A stretch of 64,000 bases of DNA from assembly GCF_019703515.2 (NCBI RefSeq), contig NC_059393.1, positions 12,550,001 to 12,614,000 of the forward strand, in the 5' to 3' direction. Both the position numbers and the translations under genes were made by a program. Below the pieces are notes generated by a model, which was given only the letters and a program-made list of their open reading frames with translations, made no database searches and was not told the origin of the DNA. Shown piece after piece: positions 12,960 to 26,084 of the stretch (its first letter is position 1; each line of letters begins with the position of its first letter). Origin of the DNA: Myxocyprinus asiaticus (lineage: Eukaryota > Chordata > Actinopteri > Cypriniformes > Catostomidae).

Positions 12960-14050
12960 AAGTGATAGTTCACCAAAAAAAAAAAAAAAAAGAAAGAAAA
13001 AAAAGGTCCCACTTTATAGTAGGTGTCTTTGACTACTATGTACTAACATTAAAATAAATACAATACAATGTATTTATTGTGCATCTACATGTTCTGCAAA
13101 TTTCTCATAATATTCACATTTGCTGCTACTGAGGTTAAGGTACAGGTAGTTTTAGGAGTAGGGGTAGGGTTAGGGGTTATGGTTTATGGCAAGGGTTGGG
13201 GTAGGGTTAGTTTTAAGGTTGGGGGTAAGGTTAGCAGTGTAACTACAGATGTAAATATAGCTGCAAGAAGTGATGACAGGACCAAGCACAACTGGTCCTT
13301 TTCCACCCGGTTTTGGAAACAATGCAACGTGGACATGCATTTGACATTTGACATTATTCTAAACAATTTTGAAGCAATTTGGGTATATACAAGAGGACTA
13401 TTTTAAACTCTTTTGTAAGAGCCACACTTCCTGCTGCCAGGTGGTGGCGCTATGACCGTGACCCAAAATAGTCACATCCATGTGATTAGCCCCCAAGATT
13501 AAACATACGTCTCAAGTTTTATCTAAATCACACATTTCACACAGAAGATTTGAGACACTTCCTGTTTCCCAATTTTCACCATTAATTTAATGCCTCGTTA
13601 TGGCAACACCGTTCGATATATCCAAATCTGTTCGCAATTTAGCATCTTCAGTGTATTGGCATAATGTTGCCTAAATGTGGTGACAGTCTCACAAATCACC
13701 TAGGAGAAGTATTTAAAAGTTCAGAGACTGCAATATTCAAAAAATCCTTTTGGGTGGACCTAATGACTATAATTATGAAAGTTGTCTGGTTTGATGAGAA
13801 CTATATATGTACAATTTTGGTGACTGTAGGTGAAAATGGGGGTGCTACAGAGGCCATCTTACATACCCATTTGAAAGGGGGCGCTACAGACAACACATAC
13901 TGTATGGACACAATAAGTACATTGTATCAAATGCTTAAGTACATAGTCATTAAAGACACCTAATATAAAGTGGGTCCAATGAAAATTGTGTCATTATTTA
14001 CTTTGTTCCAAACCCTTCTTTCTTCTCTGAAACACAAAAGGAGATGTTAA
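12960..14050 (+). mobile_element. TTAA-type MITE split by a later insertion
   Basis: Left piece GTGATAGTTCACCAAAAAA at 12962 and right piece AATGAAAATTGTGTCATTAT from 13978 join in the order seen at 58030 and 23951. The insertion between them is 13005-13977, with an A-rich run at 12973-13004. Confidence 0.6.
13005..13977. mobile_element. Non-autonomous DNA element, 973 bp
   Basis: Left end GGTCCCACTTTATAGTAGGT and right end the reverse complement of GGACCCACTTTATATTAGGT; inverted similarity extends over about 38 bp (to GACTACTATGTAC). The inside includes GGGTTAGGG-type text and the familiar fish repeat GGTGGTGGCGCTATGACCGT. No transposase. Superfamily not assigned. Confidence 0.7.
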
Positions 14051-14753
14051 GCTGAACGTTGGACTCAGTCATCATTCACTTTCATTGGATGTTTATATAT
14101 ATATATATACAATGGAAGTGGATGGTGACAAAGTCCCTTTCAAGGCAAGTCAGTCTACTTTGTGGCCATCATGGAATTTCCTATTTTCTAAGGAATACAA
14201 GCGACGTAAAAGTACAGCTTGGAAAGACCGGAAAGACCGAAATCTCCAAAACTGTTGGTCCACATTACAATCAATGAATATATTTTAAATCATCAGTAAT
14301 ATCTGACTACAATGGTATGATAAATTGTGCCTTTTTAGTTCAGGTCATGCTAAAAAACTAGATTTTTTTAGGCTGGTCCAGCTAATGCGCATTCACGCTC
14401 TCGAGTTAACTAACAGGCAAAGTCTGTATCGATTGGCTCTTTTAGCTGTAAGGAGGGACCCCGTATTCTACACCCGTCATATTGGGTGTTTCAGCTTCTC
14501 CCATTCATTTCAGTACAAGTGCTCCTTCTCTGGCTAAACAGTCTCTGATGGTGACTGAACCTATAATTAGAACTAAATTCTAGAAAGTAGTTTCACCCAC
14601 AAAAAGAAAGTTCACCAACATGAACATCAGAATGTTGACTTTAAATGTAACACCTATTTAAATAAAACTAAGTAACACTAAATAAAGCTAAAACTACTGA
14701 TTCTAAATTACAATTTACACATCCCCTTATTAGCGCTCATGTTTTATTTTTAG

Positions 14754-14784
<31 letters not shown>

Positions 14785-14787
<3 letters not shown>

Positions 14788-15624
14788 GGTTGGGAGGGTT
14801 ACTTTTGAAATGTATTCCGCTACAGATTACAGAATACATGCTGTAAAATGTAATTTGTAACGTTTTTCGTTAGATTACTCAAGGTCAGTAACGTATTCTA
14901 AATACTTTGGATTACTTCTTCAGCACTGGTAGATTTTTTCACTTGTTTTGATTATAAAAACTCTGCCAGTACAGTAAGACAAAATACACGTTAAAAATAC
15001 ATTCTCTGAAAAATCTAAATATCTTATGCAGTGTTGTTTCTAAAACAAGATAAATCAAACTGATCTTGTTTTAAGGATTTTTAGATATTTTTACAGGAAA
15101 ACAATAAAAAAATATTATCAAGAATATGATTTTTGCCCTAATATCAAAGGTTTTACTAGAAAGAAATTATAATCCAACGTGAATTTTCTTGATAGAAAAA
15201 TATGATCGTGCCTGGTAACGTGCTTGTAAAATGGCTAGAAATAGCATTTTAGTTTAGCGTAAAGCTGACAGTTTACACAAGGTTTATTTCTATTTCTTCT
15301 GCTCCAAACTTACTTCAAACTTACTTCTCTGTCTGCTCGTATGAATGTAACACATCATAAGAAAGTGTTTCACTGCTGTTCAAATGCACTTTGGATCACA
15401 TCATTTATATGTATAAATGTTTACCATCTGAAAGAACTAAATATTAAATGAAACAAATGACAATAAAATGCAAAGTAATCTCTTCAGTAATCTAAATACT
15501 TTTTGAATGTAACTGTATTCTAATTACCAATGATTTAAATTGTAACTGTAGTGAAACAGTTACTTATATTTTGTATTTTAAATACGTAATCCCATTACAT
15601 GTATTCCGTTACTCCCCAACCCTG
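14785..15624 (+). mobile_element. hAT-like non-autonomous element, 840 bp
   Basis: Begins CAGGGTTGGGAGGGTTAC and ends GTTACTCCCCAACCCTG, inverted termini of hAT type. It sits between (AT)n runs, so the 8-bp duplication (TATATATA at the left, TATGTATA at the right) is ambiguous. It carries TCAAGGTCA at 14879-14887. A second, inverted and shortened copy is at 26468-27041. Confidence 0.8.

Positions 15625-15680
<56 letters not shown>
15625..15680. repeat. (TA)n microsatellite
   Basis: About 25 TA units to the right of the hAT-like element; a matching (AT)n run of about 28 bp ends at 14784. Insertion into one AT microsatellite explains both. Confidence 0.95.
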
Positions 15681-15684
<4 letters not shown>

Positions 15685-17130
15685 CATTTGCAGCAGCCCT
15701 ATGGGTCAAATTCAATCAGTACGTGTCCTCAACTCTGACAAGTTAAGCAATAAACAGCATGGAAAACAGTACATTTTGGAGTTTAATTGACACATTAAAA
15801 TGTTTAGTTTTGCATTTTTAAACCTCATATTATACACTTCTTTAGTAGAACTAAAAGTGAATATTTAAAAAATATATATATATAACTACATTGTTGTCAT
15901 ACATAGCACATCGGGGTTTATGATGTAGATTCAGAGGCACCAAAAGCAGCTCTTCACAAAACAAGGTTTAAATGTCATCTGCTTTGATGGATAGGTTCCC
16001 ATTGGTGTCCCATGGGTTACAGAGGGGAAGGCAATGGGGGAAGAGTCTGCCCCCGGTCTCCTCTGATGTCTCAGTAGAGGGATGAATGGAGCTGAACAAT
16101 GGAGGAGGAGAACCCTCGGTGAGTCTCACTTGTACTGTATATACGGCTGCATGTGGCATTTGCAGGAAGCCAAGACTACAGGGTGTGGGGCCATGCTCTC
16201 TGCAAAGATCAGATTTCCACATTTTTCCCTTCTGCCACACCTAAGTCCTTAATTGCATGGCCAAAGACAAAGTATTTTGAGACCACACCATTGCAGCCAG
16301 GACCTGGATGTTTGATTTGGGCCAGAACCAGAGTTTTGGTTGAGATCGGTTGAGTTGCGTGCAGCCGTTCTCAGGAGGAGGGAAAGAAAATGGGATTATT
16401 TGGAAATCCGTGCTGGCGACTGAGAAGAATAGATTAAACATTCAGTAGAAGACATGTTTGAATGTCATTCGAAATGTCTGGAATGCAACGAGACAGGCTT
16501 GTTCTTTACTTGTCTGCAACTGATCTAACTATAATACATGTATATCTTGCAATGATTTTATTTTTTCACAACATCTCCATATTGATATCACCCTGAATGT
16601 GAAATATGAGTGTGAAGTGGATTGCGTAAGATCGTCTTTTTCATATAAATGCAAAGGAAATAGTGATTCAAATCAACACATCAGTATAATCAGATAAAAA
16701 GAATATAGGGGCTGTATACATCTTGCATGAGAAAGCCTTGGTTCCTCAATGTGAGTAGCTTTCATCCAATTCCTTTACCTGCATGTCTTTGTTCCTGCAC
16801 TCCACTTGTTTCTGATCAATAAAGGTCTATTTTCTCCCACACAAGGTTTCCCATTCAATACATCTGCCAGAGGTTTTAAAAACATAGAAGCATGATCCAT
16901 GTATTATTGGCTGTTACCATGATCTATCTTCCCAGATACCTGCCATTAAGAATGAGTTTTTTTTTATTTCCTGTATACACCATTTATTGACTGCCATTGG
17001 TGAATGGCACTCAGTCATACTCTGCAAGATGTGTGTTGAGAAGCACCCCACCATCATCAACCAATGAGAGTGGCTTTTGATTTGGACCATGAGTTTTGAA
17101 TCTACAAGCTATAAAAAAATAAAATAAATA

Positions 17131-17162
<32 letters not shown>

Positions 17163-18349
17163 GGCTATTTTAACACTGGCTGTCGTTATGATGGCGTAGC
17201 AAAGCCTACTGTTTTTCTACAGTCATGGTTTAAGTTTTTTTCCAAGTTCCCTAAACCAAGCTCAAAATAATCAATTGTAACTCCAGAGCTTTATAGCTAT
17301 ATGCACCAATGTTGGCACAGACCTTCGGAATGTTCTGACTTGGTGTGATGTATCGTTCCTTACTGGCAGACAATCTTTGAAAAATCCCATTGACTTACAT
17401 TGAAGGAATGTTCAAACGGGCCAACGGAATGCTTGTTAATCAAAATACAACTGTCAAAATTTCTAATGTAAATTGAAACATGCAAGGCCATTAATCTTTA
17501 AGGTGCTCTTTCTCTTTTTCTTGCTGTTCTTTATCTGTCTGTCTGTCTGTCTATCTGTCTGTCTGTCAGTCAGTCCACCTGTCCATCCATCCATCTGTCC
17601 GTCCGTCCATGTATCTATCTGATGGTATGTCTGACTATCTATGAGACAGTCTGTTTGATCTATTTAGCTTGCTTGCTGGCTGTTGGTCTAACTATGATTT
17701 TTGCATAACCATCAAACTTTAAACATTTAAAACTACTTTAAACTTTCAGTCAAGGCTTTGTCAAGTTATCATCAAATATTTTCTTGACAAATTTTACCTT
17801 TATTTACCAAACTCTAACTTCTGGTCTAACCACTATGTGGTTGAGAGGAATTGGAATAGTCAATGCCTAATAAAATTTGTCATGGTTGATTAGACGGACA
17901 GGTTTGACACTATTGTGAAAAATGTGATTTGAATATTTAATCATGTACTGTATAATATGCTGACCTAAACTGACTGGTCAATACTTATGTAGCAGAACCG
18001 CCGATTTGAATGAGAGTCAGCAGTTAACGAATATCCTTCGTTCCTTTTGGGACCTCCTACACACTATACATTTTATTTCACTGGTGAAGAGGTTGTCTTT
18101 GTGGTTGGCAAGCTTTAACACATTTCACTGTATTCTGAATAATTCATGATTTTATTATTAAGAATTGTTTTTCTTTAAGAGAGCTCTATGTCTGTATGTC
18201 TGATAAACCACTTCATTCATGCATTCAAAGCTAATTTTTCATAAAATACATCCCTAAGACACCACAATTTTGACATTTAAAGCGAACAATTAAGCCATAC
18301 ATGTTTCTATTACAATTACTAAAATCTGATAATTAAATCAGAAATGTAG
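15681..18349. other. Upstream sequence, mostly unique
   Basis: Includes a GC-richer patch at 15960-16160, an (AAT)n run at about 17121-17159 and a TCTG/ATCT-type microsatellite at about 17530-17640. No exon recognised. Confidence 0.45.
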
Positions 18350-18710
18350 TATTGCAATTCCTCCATTCATTTTGCCCAGAGGTCTTGACTCGATCACTTG
18401 CAAATAGGTGTATTGACTACATGAAAATATTCAGAAGCCTGCATCTCCTGAATGTGCTTAGCAGTAAGGTTCTTGACAGTCAGCAGAACAAATCGGGAGC
18501 GTTTTGTCCCTGTGATAAATTGAGCGCTCTGACAGGCCACTTCACCCCCCCTGCCTGAACGCCACAATTTGTTCCCTCCAGAGGCCGAGAGACGAATCTC
18601 TGCAGGTGACAGATTTATTGGTATCCACATGAGGCAAAACACCTCAAAGTCTCTGTAAAGGCTTCGGACCACTGCGAAGAGGGATTGAACCCCCATTTAT
18701 ATCAAGTTAA
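18350..18710. promoter_or_regulatory. Candidate conserved non-coding block
   Basis: Non-repetitive, evenly composed block with homeobox/POU-like words (TTGCAAATAGG, GATAAATTGAG, GATTTATTGG). Frames of 68 and 100 codons on opposite strands encode nothing recognisable. Confidence 0.35.
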
Positions 18711-18984
18711 ATATTTAATTCATTTCATCAGCAGGTAGGACTGAAGACCTGGAAGCCTGGATTTTGTGAAGAACAACATCATTTTCATTGAAATAAGAAA
18801 TTTGAACCTATAATAATAGGCAATAAATGCCCTTAATGGATTTTTTTTTTTTTTCTTTTTTACCAAATTATAAATGTTGCAGTCAGTGGCAGAAAATAAC
18901 TTTTTAATTAAGTGGTGATATTACATAAGAGGTTGAATTTTTGTCTGCTAAAATTGGTTGCATTACATAATCAATTTACAAGTT

Positions 18985-19352
18985 TGTTCAACCACGATCA
19001 AATTATGCGGTAGCTCAACTGATAGAGTGTTGCACTTGTAATAAATAGAATACCAGGTGACAAGTAAATTTAAAGTGTCATAGAAGCATCACAAAATGAT
19101 ATGGATGCTTCAGCAGTTGCATTTTTCATCTGACATTATTGGTTAGGTGGTAAGGTTTAGGATTTAGGGTAGGGAGGTCATTTTTGTTGATTTAAATCTT
19201 AATAGAGCATCATCCCATGTAAAACCCTATGTTTGGGAGAACAGTTAACTTATTGGCATTTTACAGCGGACTGCCACGATAAGTGTAAGGAACTACGTAT
19301 ATCAATGTGCTAAAATATCATCACAGTTCAAATTTTTTATGAGATCAGGCTG
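18985..19352 (+). repeat. SINE-like repeat with tRNA A-box-like head
   Basis: TAGCTCAACTG at 19011-19021 fits the Pol III A box (TRGYNNARNNG) within GCGGTAGCTCAACTGATAGA. The B box is not recognisable. The end GAGATCAGGCTG is shared with the other copies. This is a tRNA-derived repeat, not a tRNA gene. Confidence 0.55.
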
Positions 19353-20796
19353 TATTATTATCTTAACCCTAAACCTAAAGCCCCAAGTATTCTTCGGTTT
19401 TGCATGAACGCTAGACATATGCGTACAGGGCAAGTGATGTAAATTTCGTCATCAGCAGAGTGTTCGAGTGCAAAACAAAGTCAGAATCAATTAATTTAAA
19501 TATATTTCCTATAATATCTTAACAATTATGACTGTAAATAAAAAACCACTTCTGTCACTTTCAGTGGCATTTTTGCCCCAAGTCCTGAGTGATTTTAGAC
19601 CCTGGTTGTAGTAGCATGTCAACAGCGCAAGGCGCAGCATACATTTGAATTTTCATAGTGTAGAGAAACATGAAAAACCTATGTGGAGGATTTCTGGGTG
19701 TCTGCAGAAGCTGGAAGTGATTTTTATTGGGCACTGGAGCTCAAATGAATCAGTGTCCTTTTTTTCATGCGTGTTGGCCCACTTTTGAGTTCACAGGTGT
19801 CCCGGCCACAGAATCCACCTCTGAGCATGGCTCTAATTAATGGTGGTGGAGCGCTCTTAGAGAGAAAGGACATGGGTGGTCCTCCTCACGCCACCTCAAT
19901 CTGTTCCCAACAGCCACGCAGCTCTGAAAATATACAAAACCCTCCCCAACCTTTTGGACCAAGTTACCCAACTCTGCCAAGCATCTCCCTTACTAAGCCC
20001 AATTTACATTGAGATCCCTTGAAATTTGTAGTCCAAACTTCCGTCAAACCTAGACCACATCTCAATCTACTGTCTAGAACTTGTCATGCCAGGGATTTGA
20101 ATCTGAGGGAGGGAAAAATGTGATTGTTTTCTTCGTAAGGCCAAATTGAAGACGCATGTTTGAATGGGGAGGGTTTCCAGATCTAGAAGAACGGGTCTGC
20201 TGCCAAACAGGAAGAAGAGGCTGTGGAGAAAAGGAAGAAATAAGAGTGATCCTCAATGCAATGCCTGCCCATTTGAGCCAAAACAAATACAACCCCACGA
20301 ACCTTAATGACATGATGTCAATAGTGTGGCTCTTCAGAATAAGCCTCCATGAAGACGAGAGAACATGATACTTTGTATTTTATATAAGCATGTGAGGTTT
20401 CTGTCAGAGCCAATTGGAAAATGACTATTTTTAATTTACAAATGAAATATTCCACAGCACGTAAAAAGTAATTGAAATCAGTTAATCTACCTGTAATGTA
20501 TGTAGTTAAATGTAATACTCATGTTTATTACAGCTGAAAATGTAATGTTGGAAACTTTTCTTACAGTGCATATGGGTAGCTGACATAATTGTTTTGGAAA
20601 GTTGACATGTCCCATTGTGTGACGTGCTATACTCCATCTAAATGATTTTAACAACATTTTGCTAATTCTGTTCATTCTTCGTATATTAAATGAAATTACA
20701 AAGAATACTTGCACTTCTACTATGCAAAATTGTCTCATTTTCCAGTAAAAAAATATATCAACAAGACGCAGAATGACATAAGGTATTTTTTGCTTA
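19353..20796. other. Upstream sequence, nothing firm
   Basis: Unique DNA. 19740-20010 is GC-richer with an 81-codon frame; neither its sequence nor its flanks support a gene. Confidence 0.4.
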
Positions 20797-20801
20797 AAAA
20801 A

Positions 20802-20890
<89 letters not shown>
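20797..20890. repeat. A23-(TA)n tract
   Basis: 23 A followed by about 35 TA units. The long frames across it are artefacts. Confidence 0.97.
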
Positions 20891-20896
<6 letters not shown>

Positions 20897-21294
20897 AGAA
20901 AATATTACTTAGGAAGATTTTGTATTTTATTTTATTATTATTTTTATTTGTTCAAAATCATTTGTCACACTCCAGGGCCTATTTAAAATGAAATACCAAA
21001 TTTATAAAAATTTTGATATGAACATTTATAAGAATTTGAATCTAAAATCTTGATGTTGATTAAAAAAAAGTCCACAGACACATTCTCCATCAACTCCCCA
21101 TAAACACTTGAGCTTGTAACTTCCACCACAACTGTTAACATCTCTCATAATGAGCAAGGCTTTGCACTGAGACAAACACAAGACATTATGATATGTCTCA
21201 ACATCTCCCATGTGTCTCAGAGGTTTGCAGTAAGCATTATGAGGCAAGCAGGAGACGCAAATCTCCCAGGGCTTTCGTGTCTCAGAAAACCTCC

Positions 21295-21296
<2 letters not shown>

Positions 21297-21350
<54 letters not shown>
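21297..21350. repeat. (GA)n microsatellite
   Basis: About 26 GA units, followed 70 bp later by a short (TC)n(AC)n run. Confidence 0.97.
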
Positions 21351-21354
<4 letters not shown>

Positions 21355-22026
21355 CGTTATTCTAATGGGTTAATGATCGGCTTTCAAGTTAGAGTGCCAT
21401 TAAACGCAGGGCGAACTGTATCTCTCTCTCTCTCACACACACACACACATTTTCACTCTATCCTGCTAATTGATGAAGATTCTTCCCTATCAAAATGGCC
21501 CACCACCATAAATGTCATTGCAGTGTGTTGCACTGTTCAAACAGTGGCCCTGTGTTAATGGTTAGGTAGGAGTATTTGCTGTGCATTAGTCTGTACCTGA
21601 GCCGGCACAATAGTGACCCTTGATGATAGAGGAAGCAGACAAAGAGAGGATGACTAAATGAGGTCTGAGTGCTGCAGAAAGTCTTGTCAGTGCCGTCCCT
21701 CAGGAAGAGGTCAGCAAACAGAATGTTTCAGTACGTTAAACACAGATCATTTCTTGATGGTTGTAAAAGAAAGAAGTTCATCTGTGCTATAATTAATCAA
21801 TAAGGTACAAGAGGCCATGATATATTGTAAATATCGTTGTGGATGAAGGGCGGACAGCATACAGCAGACTAAGTGCATTGCAAAAAAAAAAAAAAAAATA
21901 GAATAGAATAGAATTAAATATAATAGAATAATATTTAAAAAAATTAAATATCTTAACATCCTTAAAACAAGATAAATTTAATTGAGAAGCATAACACTTG
22001 TTTTCAGCAAATATGTCTTCAGTTAA
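21351..22026. other. Upstream sequence with a minus-strand LINE tail
   Basis: 21560-21740 is non-repetitive and GC-richer. At about 21880-21930 A17 and TAGAATAGAATAGAATT are the reverse of the (ATTCT)n LINE tails seen near 3 kb. Confidence 0.4.
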
Positions 22027-22661
22027 AGGAATGTTCCGGGTTCAATACAAGTTAAGCTCAATCAACAGCATTTGTGGCATAATATTGATCACCACAAAAA
22101 TAAATTCGACTCGTTCCTCCTTTTCTTAAAAAAAGCAAAAATTTGGGTTACAGTGAGGCACTTACAATGGAAGTGAATGGGGCCAATTTGTTTACGTTAA
22201 AATACTCAAAGATATTATAGTTTCAAATGTATAGTCACAAGACATAAAGGATATGAGTGTAAACATAACTTTAGTGTGATCAAATTGCTTACTAACTTTT
22301 TCTGTGTAAAGTTATAGCCAATTTTACAACTTCGTTACCATGACGATGTAATGTCAACAAACCCTAAAACCCTAAAATGACTGTAAAAATGACAACTTAA
22401 AAACTTTACAGCTCAAATAATATGAGTATAACATAAGAACTAATGTAAGTGCTTTTATAAAATTATAAGCTTCACATTTCTGTGTTTAACCCTCCAAAAT
22501 TTGGCCCCATTCACTTCCATTGTAAGTGCCTCACTGTAATCCAGATTTTTGCTTTTTTAAAAGAAAAGGAGGAACACGAGGAAATTAATTTCTGTGGTAA
22601 TCAATATTATGCCACAAATGCTGTCGATTGAGCTTAATTGTATTGAACCCGGAACATTCCT
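22027..22661. mobile_element. TTAA-type MITE, 635 bp, long inverted repeats
   Basis: The best-preserved copy of its family. AGGAATGTTCCGGGTTCAAT at the left and the same in reverse at the right, inverted similarity continuing through AAGCTCAATC and GTGGTAATCAATATTATGCC. Exact TTAA at 22023-22026 and 22662-22665. A second inner pair (CTTACAATGGAAGTGAATGG and its complement) makes the whole element nearly palindromic. Confidence 0.88.
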
Positions 22662-22665
22662 TTAA

Positions 22666-23950
22666 GTTTATTAATTCAAGATGTATTCTCTGAAAACATG
22701 CCTTTAAATGCATTTTTGCTTTTCAAGTATATTTATGTTGTTTTAAGAATGTTTCGATATTTTACAGGAAAATAAGACACAATAATGACTAAAATCATTA
22801 TTTTTTGTAATGTACAGCCTTTTATAAAATGGTTACATACTGTACAAAGACATACATTTTCATTATTAATTGTTAATAAAACAATTCTTTTATTAAGAAA
22901 AATCATTGCTACAATTTAAGGCACCAGTTTAAGAGCACTATACCATAAATTATAAAGTCTGTGCGCATGGCCATTAAGTTTTGGTATTTTTGTGCAAGCA
23001 TGTGTTAGGTCTAGGCGCAAGTGAGTTTGGCGAATTCTCACGCCCAAAGCGCTAATGGGCTGAGTCAAGTGCACTTTAATTCTGAGGTTCTTCTCCGTTT
23101 ATTGAACCATCTGTGTCCTATTATATAGTCCATTCTATGTCAAACACCAGCGATATAATCAAAGACAGCACATTCTTAAGAATTTTGTAGTGTAAATGAA
23201 CTGTATGCAATGAATTAGAAGAATAGAAATATTTCTATGACAGTGACACGCTCCTTTAATAAGCATAGAAAATGTGATGCGGATGTACGTTCCGTTAAAT
23301 TACAGAAGTGTAATGTTATTAATAATTTTTAGCAACTGAGTCACAAATCATGGCTAGTACTAACAGTGATTGTATTGATATGCTCTTCAATTCTGCTGGT
23401 CGATTTTGATTTTGAAACATCACATTTTTTACCAAAAATATTTCTAAATTCAAATTACACTTAAAACGAAACCAAAATATAATCAAAATAACTAAGTGAT
23501 CATAAAAATCATACCAAATCCTAACATTTTACCCTCTCCACCGGCCTCTTTTGCAGTGAGTTTGTTCAGTGAGTTTGCACATGAACTTTATTAGTACTTT
23601 AATCTCCAAAATGAGTTTAGACATTGCGCTGAAAACAGACATGCTTTTGAAACGTCTTAACGCAACTACCTATTTCTCAGGGAAATAGCAAATTGCGCTT
23701 TGCGACACTTCATTTACACACAATACACGTTTGCGTGCATACACCCACAGATAGTGCAAACACTCCCACTCACACTCACTTGCACTTTGTGCTGGCACGA
23801 AAATTGCACTTAAAATCAGCCCTCTCACCAAAATTGGATAAGACGTTGAACATGGGCTTTGCATGCAGCGCTGCGCTGCGCTTTGCACACTTTGCACGCT
23901 TACAAAAACAGAGCCCATATTCCCTGAAATGTAAACTTAGTGCTCTTGTT
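22666..23950. other. Upstream sequence, nothing recognised
   Basis: AT-rich unique DNA; frames at 23693-24025 are not supported as genes. Confidence 0.45.
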
Positions 23951-24262
23951 TTAATGGATAGTTCACCTAAAAATGAAAATTCTGTCATTATTTACTCACC
24001 CTCATATTGTTCCAAACCTGTATGACTTTCTTTGTTCTGCGGAACACAGAATGAATTAATTTAATGAATGTTCGATGACTGAATTCAATACAGTGGCAGA
24101 AAATAGTGACTCAATTTAACTTTTAATAAAGCAAAAAAAGTGTCATAAAAGTAGTCCATTCGACTCATGTGTCTAATACCAAGTCTTCTGAAGGCATATG
24201 ATCACTTTGTTTGATTAACAGACCGAAATTTAGTTCTGTTGAAATCTCGTTATTCACTCTCA
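23951..24262 (+). mobile_element. TTAA-type MITE fragment
   Basis: GGATAGTTCACCTAAAAATG and GACTTTCTTTGTTCTGCGGA match 58030-58491; the right end is not recognisable. Confidence 0.65.
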
Positions 24263-24649
24263 AATCAAATCAAATCTTTAAATAAATCTATAAACAGAGC
24301 TAAAACTGCAAATAGCGGATACATCAATAGCATCAACATGTAAGACACATACAGCAAATGCAGCGTACAAATTAAAAAATTTGCTGCTGTTAACCTTGCA
24401 AAGTTACTTTTGTTGGTGTAACCTAATGTAGTAAGGTTGATTCAGTCATATTATATAAAATATTAGAATAAAACCAGTTATTTTAGATGTTACCACATGA
24501 AGAACCTTTTTAAGGTTATCTGACAAAACATTTTTACAATGCAAGAACTATCCATTTTTAAATTCTTTTTAAAAGCAATTTAAATATGCTTTAATAGATT
24601 CTCAATACAATCAACATGAAGTGCTAACGAGAAGCCAAATAATGCATAA

Positions 24650-25150
24650 ATGCGTGTTGCCTCCACACTGCAAACCTAATAAGAGGGCACGTCTTGCCAC
24701 CTTCCCTACCTTATTGATCCCGGGCTGTTATGTGCAATTAGCTTTTATTAGACCTTACAGTTGACACAAGCAAATATCATTGAATATGACAGAATGGATT
24801 TACAGTATTGGCAGGGTGATAATTGCCCTACTAGGCGTTCGCAATGCGAGTCCTTGGGAGGCAACAAAAAAGGAATATCTTAATGTTTTCCTGATGTGAG
24901 CAGAGGAGACTTAAGAGGCTTCTAATAGCTTCCTATCAGCTCTGTGTCATTAGCAGAGTGCTGGATCAGGCTATTGTGAGGGTGTAGGATGAGGCTTTCA
25001 TGCATCATCGGCTTGGATTTTCCATTCTGCTCTGGCTGGTTCAGGAAGGGAGAGATGGGGTGGGTTTACAGGGGACTATTGCCCTGCTCAGGGGTCAGGT
25101 AGAGGTGACTCGGCGGCCTGTCAGAGTAGCTCATTCAGGTATGATTTAAA
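24650..25150. promoter_or_regulatory. Candidate conserved non-coding block
   Basis: Long non-repetitive block about 9-10 kb upstream of the promoter, with homeobox-like words (CAATTAGCTTTTATTAG) and an even composition unlike the repeats around it. Conservation is untested. Confidence 0.35.
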
Positions 25151-25274
25151 GCAAACATGGTGACATTCAGCAAATTGGAAAGGATTTGGCCTGTTGAGTT
25201 GTTTGTGTGTAGGCCTATAATTGAATATGTAAAGTGTTTAAGGGTGCTTTCACACTAGAACTTTTGGTGTAGAC

Positions 25275-26084
25275 CAGGGCTATTCAATCAGAGGCCCTCA
25301 AATAATTTTTATCTGGCCCTCCATTTCATTTTGATAAAATGGCCTCGCAGTCTGATCATCAGAGTGCTCTCAGCGCAAAACTCAGCGGTGAGTTTAACAA
25401 CATTCAGCAGCATGTGCAACAGCATTCAGCTGTCATCATTTAGTGTACAGATCCGGATTGGAGCGTGCATGTTCAAGCTTTCCTGGCCATAGTTCAATCA
25501 CACTGCTTTCCTGAACATAACAAGCACAGTTTAGGTGATCATGTCTTATTCATGTCTTATTCAATATATTTATGCAAATTGCTTAGCTGCAGTGTGGAGT
25601 TCGATCAAATCTATAGATGTAAAATATATCACCATGGCAGTTCATATTAAACAAAAGAGAAATCAATGATGAAAAGCAAACATTCAAATAAAATGCACAG
25701 AAAAGTGCTTTTATTCTCCATTCTTAATGTGTTAAAAGGGTGTTTTTCATCTGATCAGGGTCTGTAGTGCTTGAAAAAGTGACAATTTAACTGCATACAT
25801 TCATATATCCTGACTTTTTAAAGTAAATCATAACCTATTTGTTAGTTATGAAGTCATGTTTGTTCTTCAGCCAGATTTTAGAAGGAATTTATGGCCAGAC
25901 TACCCCTGACTGTTTAGATGTAAAAACACACAGTATTTGTAGTGTTTAGTTTTGATTTTCATGTTAACATCATGTTACTTACACCAAAAGTACTTTCTAA
26001 GGTAAATACGGAAAAATGTTTGGCACCCGTCACGTTTTCATTTGGAAAATCTGGCCCCCGCAAGAAAATATTTGAAGAGCCCTG
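25275..26084 (+). mobile_element. Non-autonomous hAT element, 810 bp
   Basis: Termini CAGGGCTATTCAA and TTTGAAGAGCCCTG, with a perfect 8-bp duplication GTGTAGAC at 25267-25274 and 26085-26092. No transposase frame. Interior matches the remnant at 5860-6790. Confidence 0.9.

Noticed and set aside
13068..13406. 112-codon frame
   Set aside because: Glycine/valine-rich part comes from GGGTTAGGG-like repeat text inside a DNA element.
19008..19080. tRNA-like sequence
   Set aside because: A-box text only; no B box or cloverleaf, and the flanks belong to a multi-copy repeat.
20487..20912. Open frames of 136 and 67 codons on opposite strands
   Set aside because: They run through poly-A and (TA)n repeats; the Tyr-Ile runs are artefacts.
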